Source of the DNA: Chitinophagaceae bacterium
GTDB taxonomy: Bacteria > Bacteroidota > Bacteroidia > Chitinophagales > Chitinophagaceae
Assembly: GCA_025455665.1 (NCBI GenBank)
Contig: JALOMC010000191.1
Coordinates: forward strand, 1-5,699
DNA length: 5,699 bases
Direction: 5' to 3'
Shown here one piece after another: positions 1 to 5,699 of this stretch. Positions within the stretch are counted from its first letter, which is position 1. Every line of letters begins with the position of its first letter. The notes under the pieces were generated by a model that saw nothing but the letters and a program-made list of their open reading frames with translations, ran no database searches and was not told the DNA's origin. The translations under genes and the position numbers were made by a program.

Positions 1-1
1 T

Positions 2-112
2 TATCGAAAAATTTCACCGGCCATTCCTTTTCAGCAGTTGGTAACCGATCGGCGGACCGAACCCGATACCAGTAAATGGGTGACAAAGTTGTGCTACCCG
101 ATTTTTAATTGA
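2..112 (+). CDS. possible 3' end of a plus-strand gene (very uncertain)
   Basis: Reading the plus strand from base 2, there are 36 sense codons with no stop before TGA at 110-112. The predicted residues are mixed and protein-like, ending in TKLCYPIFN. The other two plus-strand frames stop earlier, at 42-44 and 73-75. A weak hairpin followed by four T lies about 50 bases downstream (161-187), which would suit the end of a plus-strand transcript converging on the minus-strand operon. An open run of this length is common by chance, and no family is recognised, so this may be plain intergenic sequence. Sequence to the left of the window would decide. Confidence 0.2.
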   Translation, partial: YRKISPAIPFQQLVTDRRTEPDTSKWVTKLCYPIFN

Positions 113-160
113 GGCTGCAGATTGGTCTGATAAGCAACGAGAGCTGGAAATATTTTTTGA

Positions 161-187
161 AAGGCAGCGATGGTAGTAGCTGCTTTT
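161..187 (+). terminator. weak terminator-like hairpin
   Basis: Bases 161-168 can pair with 179-186 to form an 8-bp stem containing one G-U pair, around a 10-base loop at 169-178. On the plus strand the 3' arm runs into TTTT at 184-187. The core stem is GCAGC/GCTGC. The stem is short and the T tract is brief and partly used in pairing, so any intrinsic termination would be weak. It would fit the end of a plus-strand gene stopping at 112. Read on the minus strand it has no T tract, so it is not a good terminator for the lipoprotein operon. Confidence 0.25.
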
Positions 188-196
188 CTATGGAAC

Positions 197-435
197 TATT
201 TTCTCCCGCTGATCTCGCAGATGCTCGCAGATGAGTACACGATGTAACGTCAGCGGACATCAGCGCTAGATGCAGGACTTATTTTCTCCCGCTGATCTCG
301 CAGATGCTCGCAGATGAATACACGATGTAATGTCAGCGCTATCTGCGGGAGTTATTTTCTCCCGCTGATCTCGCAGATGCTCGCAGATGAGTACACGAAG
401 TAATGTCAGCGAACATCAGCGCTATCTGCGGGAGC
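197..435. repeat. tandem array of three structured intergenic repeat units (REP-like)
   Basis: Three head-to-tail units start at 197, 280 and 353, with spacings of 83 and 73 bp; the third is 83 bp and is followed by a decayed start of a fourth (436 onward, TATTTTTTTCACGCAGCGGA). Each unit begins TATTTTCTCCCGCTGAT. Over the first 59 bases any two units differ at only two positions. Each contains a perfect 10-bp tandem, CTCGCAGATG twice (214-233 in unit 1). Units 1 and 3 also carry TCAGCG twice, 10 bp apart; unit 2 carries it once, which accounts for its missing 10 bp. CTCCCGC near the start and GCGGGAG near the end of unit 3 are inverted repeats, as are CGCTGAT and ATCAGCG, so a unit can fold into a hairpin. 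Unit 1 has a diverged right end. The array sits 3' of the minus-strand operon. From memory, similar GCAGAT/GCGGGAG repeats recur in intergenic DNA of this phylum; this was not checked. No transposase is visible nearby. Confidence 0.9.
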
Positions 436-444
436 TATTTTTTT
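359..444 (+). terminator. unit-3 hairpin followed by seven T, possible plus-strand terminator
   Basis: In the third repeat unit, CTCCC at 359-363 can pair with GGGAG at 430-434, and the adjacent GCTGAT at 365-370 with ATCAGC at 415-420, leaving a 9-base bulge on the right arm. On the plus strand this structure is followed by a run of seven T at 438-444. Units 1 and 2 are followed only by four T. The long loop and the bulge make it an imperfect terminator. It could stop leftward-origin transcripts before they run antisense into the lipoprotein operon. On the minus strand the hairpin is followed by A-rich sequence, not T, so it does not act as a simple intrinsic terminator for the operon. Confidence 0.2.
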
Positions 445-476
445 CACGCAGCGGACACCAGGAAGGCAGGGAAATG
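436..476. other. short 3' flank of the lipoprotein operon
   Basis: These bases lie between the repeat array and the TAG stop (477-479) of the downstream minus-strand gene. The left part looks like the decayed beginning of a fourth repeat unit. No hairpin plus T tract is visible on the minus strand, so no clear intrinsic terminator for the operon is seen here. Termination may be Rho-dependent or may use structure in the repeat array. Confidence 0.5.
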
Positions 477-3400
477 CTATTGGCGAACTGCCTGCAATAG
501 CAGGGTGCGGGCATTGTTGCGCACTGCCACCCATAGTTGGCCACCGCCCTTGTTCAACAATAGCAGCCCGGTGTTAGCGTCTTGCCGGCCCAGCTCTACG
601 TGGTAGTGGCTATAGTTGCCCAGTACCAGGTAGTCGGGCAGCGTATCGGCGTTTGCTTGCACTGGTACTATGCAGCGTATGGTGCTCCACTGTGCCATGG
701 TTGGCAGTGCTGCGGCAGTAAATTGGCCTTTGCCATTGTTCAACAGCAGTACATGCGCCATTTGCGTGGCTTGCAATTGCTGGCTGGCTTTCAGCTTATC
801 GGCGCCCAATAGATCGGGCATGGTGGCTTTGGCAAAATCGGCAGCATACAAAAACTTCTTTTTCAGCGGAGGCATCTGCTTTTCCAGTTGCAGTTTGCTG
901 GCAAAAGGTATTTCCTGCCCTTGCAGGTAGTAGCTCATCACCGTTTCGGTGCGGCCATTGCCATCAAAATCATTTACGTACAGCCTTACCGGCGTTTGTT
1001 CGCTGGCATGCAGCCTGTTGTTGAGGCCGTAGTTGCCCGCTATCAGGTCCATATCGCCGTCGCTATCGGCATCGGTAGCCAGCAGACTTTGCCACCAGCC
1101 TTGCGCTGCATACAGGGTCTTCCATTCGTAGCCATTTCCTTTTCGCAGCGCTGCCACAATGCCGCCCCACTCTTGTGTCAGTATCAAATCAGGCAGTCGG
1201 TCGCCATTGATGTCGGCTTGTACGGCATCAGTAATCATGCCGGCGTTTACCAATGCCGGCGCCAGTTGCGCCGTTACATCGGTGTAGCGGCCACGTCCAT
1301 CGTTTTGCAGCAAATAGCTGCGGGGGCTGGCACCATACTGCCAGGGTACAGCCCGGCCGGTAATCAGTAGGTCGGGAAAGCGGTCGTTGTTTAGTTGGGT
1401 AACTATTATACGGCTTTGGGTAGCGTAAATGCCTTTGAAAGCATCTGGCATTTTATGCAAAAGCCCTGTACCATTATTGAGGTACAAGCAAGGTTGCAGG
1501 TGTTCATCTTCGCCAAAGTATTCATTACCACCCGTGGCTACTACGAGGTCAAGATGCGTGTCGCCATTCACATCCAGCCAGCAGGCATCGGTGGCTTCCC
1601 ACATCGAGTCGGCAGCCAGCGCAGGCTGCTGCATGGGTACAAATCGCTGTTGACTGGTTTGCAGAAACACAGCGGCCGGAAAGGACTTTGCGCCACCAAC
1701 AAACAGGTCGTCCAGGCCATCGTGGTTAATGTCGGCCACGGCCAATGCTGGTCCTTCGGCCGATACCATGCGGGGCATCAGTGCTTCCCGGTCAAATTCG
1801 TTGAATACGTTTTCAATATGCGTGTGCTGCAAGCCCCATTGCTGGCTGATATCGGCCAACTGCCACGTGGGTGCCGGGTGCAAGCGCTGGCGCAGTGCCG
1901 CATAGTCAAAGCGTGGCAACCCGGTTGCGTATCGGATCTGGTCTGTTTTGCCGGCTGCAGGGTTTAGGGTTTGATAGCCGCCATCGGGCCAAATGAAAAC
2001 AGCAGAATCGATAGGCATGTTGCCAAGACCGATGTGCAAGGGTGCCTGCATGCTGGAGAGGAAGCCGTGTACACTGCTCACTTCTTCCAGCAACGTATGC
2101 GTTTTGCTAAACAACAGCAGCTTGCTGCCCAGTGCAGCTGTGTTGTGTGCCGGCCCTTGCAGTTGTAGCTGCATGCTGCTGCTGCGGGCACTGTCAAGTT
2201 TGTTTTCGTACAGCAGTACTTTGTCGTTGATGTTGTTCACCACAATATCAAGATCACCATCGTTGTCGAGATCGGCGTAGGCGGCACCGTTTGAAAAGCT
2301 GGGTTGGTTGCCGGCCACTTGTGTACTCACGTTGCTAAACTGCAGCTGCCGGTTATTGCTAAAAAACTGATTGGGCAGTTTGATTTCCGGAAACTTTTCC
2401 AGTAGTGCGAGGTCTTTCTGTTGCAGGCTGTTGCTGCGCAATTTTTGCTGCATTTCCTCGCCCGATACAAAGCTGATGTAATCAATGTCATTCATCCGCT
2501 TGGGAATACCGTTCGATACAAACAGGTCTTTCCATCCATCGTTGTCAAAATCCATCAGTAAGGCGCTCCAGGTCCAGTCGGTAGCATATATGCCTGCGTA
2601 TTGTCCTATTTCGTTAAACTGGCCATCGCCCAGGTTCAGCTGCAGATTGTTGCGGGCATACTGGTAGCTATAGCCGTAGCGCAGCTTGTGCTGAAAAATA
2701 TTGTAATCATCTTCCGACAAAGAGCGCCGCAACATGTCGGGCTGATACGGCAGCATATCCATCGATACCACATCGGGCATGCCATCGTTGTTGATGTCGG
2801 CGGCATCTACGCCCATGCTAAACTGGCTGCTGTGTTGCAGCCGGCTGCTGCTCTCTTCCGAAAAAACACCCTCGCCCTGGTTGATATACAGATAGTCGTT
2901 TTCGTGAAAGTCGTTGCCTACATAGATGTCGGGGAGCCCATCCAGGTTCACATCACTGATGGCTACACCGAGGCCGTATCCTATGCGGCTACCGTTAATA
3001 CCGGCGGTTTGCGTGATGTTGGAAAAGCGGGGCTGACAGCGGCCTTCGGCATCCCAGCGGCTATCATTTCTATACAGTCGCTGGCCAGCCAGGCTATCAA
3101 AGCTGCCCACAAAGTTTTCGCGGGGTGCATAGTTGCCATCATGGTTTACCGAGTGGTTGAGCAAAAACATATCCAGGTCACCATCAAGATCCATATCGAA
3201 AAATGCTGCCTGCGTACTAAAGCCCGAAAAGTCGAGGCCATAGGCAGCGGCTTCATCTTTAAACTGTGGTATGCCCGCTGCATTGTTGCCCTGGTTGATC
3301 AATAACTGATTTTTGCCAGTGAGCTTTTTATACCTGCCCACCCGGCACACATAAATATCCAGTTTGCCATCAGCGTTGATGTCTACCACCGATACGCCAG

Positions 3401-3755
3401 TACTCCAGGCGCTATCGGTAGGCAGGCCGGCTGCTTTGCTCACCTCTTCAAAGTGCAGCTTTCCTTTGTTCAAATACAACGCATTGGCATGCTGATTGGC
3501 AGCAAAAAAAAGATCGGTCTTGCCATCGCCATTAAAATCGCCGGCACCCACCCCGGCACCATTGTAGTAGTACATGTACTGAAAGAGGTTGAAGTCGGGG
3601 GCATCTGTCAGTACGTTGGCAAAATGCAGGCCAGTGCTATCGGCGGGCAGGGCCGCAAACAACACGGGTGGTGCAGCTGTTTTTCGGCAGCTGACGACCA
3701 GCGCCAGCAATGCAACAGCTGCCAACAGATGGATGTTGATACGCATTCGCTTCAT
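477..3755 (-). CDS. FG-GAP/VCBS repeat lipoprotein with central ASPIC/UnbV domain
   Basis: About 1,092 residues with the ATG at 3755, a usual length for the large Bacteroidota members of this family. Residues 1-23 form a lipoprotein signal: basic MKRMR, a hydrophobic stretch, then lipobox VVSC with the lipidated Cys23. Calcium-type loops of the form DxDxDGxxD begin near residues 73, 125, 187, 268, 320, 402 and 495, and should form beta-propeller blades. Family signatures follow: SMDMLPYQPD and YARNNLQLNLGDG near 331-377, then TDWTWSALLMDFDNDGWKDL. The ASPIC/UnbV domain lies at about 537-599, with LHIGLGN and FIWPDGG. A second set follows NEFDREALMPRMVSAEGPA, with loops near 675, 728, 848, 895 and 929 and degenerate ones near 788 and 1033. 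The product is exported and membrane-anchored; ligand or partner binding is likely but the substrate is unknown. Alternative starts are ATG 3770 and GTG 3782. I chose 3755 because it gives the most typical signal peptide. It is a paralogue of the gene just upstream. The ends and family are firm; the function is not. Confidence 0.93.
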   Translation of the reverse strand: MKRMRINIHLLAAVALLALVVSCRKTAAPPVLFAALPADSTGLHFANVLTDAPDFNLFQYMYYYNGAGVGAGDFNGDGKTDLFFAANQHANALYLNKGKLHFEEVSKAAGLPTDSAWSTGVSVVDINADGKLDIYVCRVGRYKKLTGKNQLLINQGNNAAGIPQFKDEAAAYGLDFSGFSTQAAFFDMDLDGDLDMFLLNHSVNHDGNYAPRENFVGSFDSLAGQRLYRNDSRWDAEGRCQPRFSNITQTAGINGSRIGYGLGVAISDVNLDGLPDIYVGNDFHENDYLYINQGEGVFSEESSSRLQHSSQFSMGVDAADINNDGMPDVVSMDMLPYQPDMLRRSLSEDDYNIFQHKLRYGYSYQYARNNLQLNLGDGQFNEIGQYAGIYATDWTWSALLMDFDNDGWKDLFVSNGIPKRMNDIDYISFVSGEEMQQKLRSNSLQQKDLALLEKFPEIKLPNQFFSNNRQLQFSNVSTQVAGNQPSFSNGAAYADLDNDGDLDIVVNNINDKVLLYENKLDSARSSSMQLQLQGPAHNTAALGSKLLLFSKTHTLLEEVSSVHGFLSSMQAPLHIGLGNMPIDSAVFIWPDGGYQTLNPAAGKTDQIRYATGLPRFDYAALRQRLHPAPTWQLADISQQWGLQHTHIENVFNEFDREALMPRMVSAEGPALAVADINHDGLDDLFVGGAKSFPAAVFLQTSQQRFVPMQQPALAADSMWEATDACWLDVNGDTHLDLVVATGGNEYFGEDEHLQPCLYLNNGTGLLHKMPDAFKGIYATQSRIIVTQLNNDRFPDLLITGRAVPWQYGASPRSYLLQNDGRGRYTDVTAQLAPALVNAGMITDAVQADINGDRLPDLILTQEWGGIVAALRKGNGYEWKTLYAAQGWWQSLLATDADSDGDMDLIAGNYGLNNRLHASEQTPVRLYVNDFDGNGRTETVMSYYLQGQEIPFASKLQLEKQMPPLKKKFLYAADFAKATMPDLLGADKLKASQQLQATQMAHVLLLNNGKGQFTAAALPTMAQWSTIRCIVPVQANADTLPDYLVLGNYSHYHVELGRQDANTGLLLLNKGGGQLWVAVRNNARTLLLQAVRQ
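3687..3755 (-). other. type II (lipoprotein) signal peptide and lipobox
   Basis: This encodes the first 23 residues of the downstream lipoprotein, from the MKRMR n-region through a leucine/alanine/valine-rich core to VVSC. Known biology: prolipoprotein diacylglyceryl transferase modifies the cysteine and signal peptidase II cleaves before it. The residues after the cysteine are RKTAAPP. They lack the acidic cluster that marks lipoproteins for export to the cell surface in some studied Bacteroidota, so the anchor may face the periplasm; this part is inference. Confidence 0.85.
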
Positions 3756-3782
3756 GTCACTCGGCCTCATGGGTTCGTTCAC
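3755..3782 (-). promoter_or_regulatory. gene junction with GTGA overlap and three candidate starts
   Basis: On the minus strand the upstream gene ends with TGA at 3781-3779. A GTG at 3782-3780 overlaps that stop by the classic 4-base GTGA arrangement and is in frame with the downstream lipoprotein. In-frame ATG codons follow at 3770-3768 and 3755-3753. No strong Shine-Dalgarno sequence precedes any of them, as is usual in this phylum. Initiation at GTG would imply translational coupling, whereas the ATG at 3755 leaves a 23-base gap and the cleanest signal peptide. Either way there is no room for an independent promoter outside coding sequence, so the two genes should share a transcript. Confidence 0.6.
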
Positions 3783-5699
3783 GGCGTCTTGGTTGATTGT
3801 AGCTGGTATAGTACCGGGTACTCATTGTTTTGCAAAAACAAAAGATGCGGTACACTATTCAGGATGAGCCACGCCATATCACGCACCTGCCCTTTTACAT
3901 ACAGGCCCGATGCGGCGGGCAAAAGCGGCTCAAACTGCCGGCTACCTTTGTTGAGCAACACCAGACCATAGTTGGCATCCACACTACAAAACTGCGGCAG
4001 CATGTCCATTTGGTTGCCGGCAGCAATCAGATCCAGGCGGCCGTCGCCATTTACATCGGCCGTTACCACAGCCTGCACCGAGCTTAGCTGAGCCAGCATT
4101 GGCAGCATTTGCATGGTAAAATGTCCTTTGCCATCATTCCATGCTATGTAACTGGAGCCCGTGTTCACCTCATCGGGCTGCACGCCTTCCAGTTTGGGTC
4201 CGAATAGTTCCTGCAATGAACGCTTCGCAAATTCATTGTGCCGAAGCGTGTTGAACTTGAGCGATGGTATCTGGTCAGTAATGTCTTTTTTCAAAAACAC
4301 CGGGAAGTCTTTCTCGCCTATTTGCTGGCTGATGATTTTATCGTTGATGCCGTTCTGATCAAAGTCGGCCACCCATAAGCGGGCAGGGTGCAGACTGTCT
4401 GGCCGGAGATAGAAATTTTCGCCAAGGTTTCCCAGTATCCAATCGAGATCGCCATCGCTATCCAGATCGGCCAGGGTGGATGTTTGCCACCAGCCGCGAT
4501 AGTTTTCGAGGCCGCTTTTTTGCAAGCTGTAGCGGCCGTTGCTCCACAGGTACACTTGCGGCGCCATCCATTCGCCGGTTATCAGCAGGTCTGTGTTGCC
4601 ATCAGCATTCACATCGGCGCTGTGTACACTAGTGAGCATGCCCAGTTGCTGCAAAAAGGGAGCTACCTGCGTGGTCACATCCGAAAAGTTTTGCCCGGCA
4701 TTGTTTTGCAGCAAATAGCTGCTAGGGTGCACACCATACTGCTGCGCCTGGCTCCGGTTCGCAATCAGCAAATCGGGGTAGCCATCTTTATTAAAGTCGA
4801 GTATAGTGGCGCTGCCACAGTTGGTGCCGTTCAAAGGCAAGGCACCAGCTTTTAGTTGAAATGTTCCTTTGCCATCATTTAAGAACAAGAGATTCTGATA
4901 GGTGGGCGAACCTGCCTCTGCAAAGTTGCCACCGCCGCCTGCAAACAAGTCCATGTCACCATCACGGTCAGCATCAAAAAACAAGGCGCAAGTCACGTCG
5001 GTAAACTTGAATTGCTCAAATGCAGGCTGTTTGCTAAGCATATACCCATTGGCAGTTTGCAGGTACAGCTGTGCGGCTTGTCCGGCGGCCCCGCCAATGT
5101 ACAGGTCGGGTTTGCCATCGCCATTTACATCGGCTTGTGCCTGGCGGGGGCCCTGCCGCGAAAGCATGAAAGGCACATTGCGTTCGTAGTAAAAATCGAC
5201 GTAGTTGTCTTCGGTGTGCTGCTGAAAATAAGGTGCAGTAGCGGGTATAAAAAGCGCTGGCTGTGTGGCCGGTGCTGGTGTATACCACTGGCCGGGTTGC
5301 TTCGCAATGTCTATTTGATGTACCTGGTTGATGGCTGGCCTGGGTATGCTGGTGATACTGCTATCGGGCCAAATAATCTGCATGGAATCGGGGCGGCGGT
5401 CGCCAAGGCCCACATGCAGTTTGTACTCCACACTTGATTGAAAGCCGCGGCTGGGCATCAATTCACGCAGCAGTATTTCATTGCCACAGTATAGTTTCAA
5501 TTTGCTGCCAATGCCGTTGATGTTGGGCTGGCGGTAGCGCAGTTGTACGGCCACGTAATTGGTCTGGTAGTATTCTCTACTATTGTTTTTGTAGAGTTGT
5601 GCTGGTTGGTTCACATTGTTGATCACCAGGTCCAGGTCGCCATCATTATCAAAGTCGGCGTAGGCAGCACCGTTTGAAAAGCTGGGTTTAGCCAGGCCC
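3779..5699 (-). CDS. FG-GAP/VCBS repeat protein with ASPIC/UnbV domain, 5' end outside the window
   Basis: The frame is open to the right edge of the window. A GTG at 5626 is internal: the 24 codons before it continue the conserved sequence SFSNGAAYADFDNDGDLDL, matching the middle of the downstream paralogue. About 639 codons are visible, equivalent to the paralogue from about its residue 480 onward, so roughly 480-490 residues, presumably with their own export signal, lie beyond the edge. In visible numbering, calcium-type loops begin near 15, 190, 242, 301, 362, 411, 445 and 548. The ASPIC/UnbV domain spans about 59-119, with REL, GFQSS, LHVGLGD and IIWPDSS. The C-terminal set has GWWQTSTLADLDSDGDLD and a final SGLYVKGQVRD segment. 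It is likely exported, with beta-propeller repeats that bind a ligand or partner; the substrate is unknown. All eight visible loops are near-canonical. It lies directly upstream of, and is probably cotranscribed with, the paralogue. Confidence 0.92.
   Translation of the reverse strand, partial: GLAKPSFSNGAAYADFDNDGDLDLVINNVNQPAQLYKNNSREYYQTNYVAVQLRYRQPNINGIGSKLKLYCGNEILLRELMPSRGFQSSVEYKLHVGLGDRRPDSMQIIWPDSSITSIPRPAINQVHQIDIAKQPGQWYTPAPATQPALFIPATAPYFQQHTEDNYVDFYYERNVPFMLSRQGPRQAQADVNGDGKPDLYIGGAAGQAAQLYLQTANGYMLSKQPAFEQFKFTDVTCALFFDADRDGDMDLFAGGGGNFAEAGSPTYQNLLFLNDGKGTFQLKAGALPLNGTNCGSATILDFNKDGYPDLLIANRSQAQQYGVHPSSYLLQNNAGQNFSDVTTQVAPFLQQLGMLTSVHSADVNADGNTDLLITGEWMAPQVYLWSNGRYSLQKSGLENYRGWWQTSTLADLDSDGDLDWILGNLGENFYLRPDSLHPARLWVADFDQNGINDKIISQQIGEKDFPVFLKKDITDQIPSLKFNTLRHNEFAKRSLQELFGPKLEGVQPDEVNTGSSYIAWNDGKGHFTMQMLPMLAQLSSVQAVVTADVNGDGRLDLIAAGNQMDMLPQFCSVDANYGLVLLNKGSRQFEPLLPAASGLYVKGQVRDMAWLILNSVPHLLFLQNNEYPVLYQLQSTKTP

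Noticed and set aside
197..435. CRISPR array
   Set aside because: The repeats recur at 83 and 73 bp, but the intervening sequence is also conserved between units, so there are no unique spacers. No cas gene is present.
403..606. Small plus-strand open frame starting within the repeat array
   Set aside because: It begins in the third repeat unit and runs antisense into the end of the lipoprotein gene; its composition is not protein-like.
888..1967. Further plus-strand open frames (888-1370 and 1395-1967)
   Set aside because: Both are antisense to well-supported coding sequence with clear FG-GAP signatures and have no recognisable domains or start context of their own.
2601..3305. Long plus-strand open frame of 234 codons
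   Set aside because: It lies wholly antisense to the lipoprotein gene. Its openness reflects the repeated codon pattern of the DxDxDG loops, and its residues match no family.
3779..3782. The two minus-strand genes as one gene split by a frameshift
   Set aside because: The upstream frame ends after a complete second propeller, and the downstream frame begins with its own lipoprotein signal and a full domain set, so these are two genes.
5034..5307. Small minus-strand open frames within the upstream gene
   Set aside because: They overlap the real minus-strand gene in other frames, with arginine/cysteine-rich, non-protein-like translations.
5624..5626. GTG at 5626 as the true start of the upstream gene
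   Set aside because: The 24 codons before it continue conserved family sequence in frame to the window edge, so the gene is cut by the edge, not short.

Overview
The window looks like Bacteroidota DNA, most probably a soil or water member of the Chitinophagaceae or a relative. This rests on the protein families (large lipoproteins with FG-GAP/VCBS repeats and an ASPIC/UnbV domain, in a form expanded in that phylum), the lack of clear Shine-Dalgarno sequences and the moderate GC content. The taxonomic call is inference.

Positions 477 to 5699 are almost entirely coding on the minus strand. Two tandem paralogous genes are read right to left. The upstream gene (3779-5699) enters from the right edge with its first part missing; about 639 codons are visible. 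The downstream gene (stop at 477, start at 3755, 3770 or 3782) is complete, about 1,092 residues, and starts with a lipoprotein signal peptide. The two frames touch or overlap at 3779-3782, so they are almost certainly cotranscribed. Both encode the same architecture: calcium-loop FG-GAP/VCBS repeats that should fold as beta-propellers, an ASPIC/UnbV domain in the middle, then a second set of repeats. Such proteins are exported and probably anchored at the outer membrane. Their molecular role is not established. SusC/SusD-type transport genes would be a plausible neighbour beyond the right edge, but none is in view.

Positions 1-476 hold no convincing complete gene. Positions 1-112 could be the tail of a plus-strand gene, followed by a weak terminator-like hairpin at 161-187. 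Positions 197-435 are a three-unit tandem array of a strongly conserved sequence of 83/73/83 bp that contains shorter direct repeats and inverted-repeat arms. It resembles an intergenic REP-like or small mobile repeat and is the least explained element in the window.

No RNA gene, CRISPR array, insertion sequence, phage gene or defence gene was recognised. The most interesting points are the structured repeat array and the divergence between the two paralogues: the downstream copy has lost the loop glycine in four C-terminal calcium-type loops that the upstream copy keeps, and has a shortened C-terminal end.
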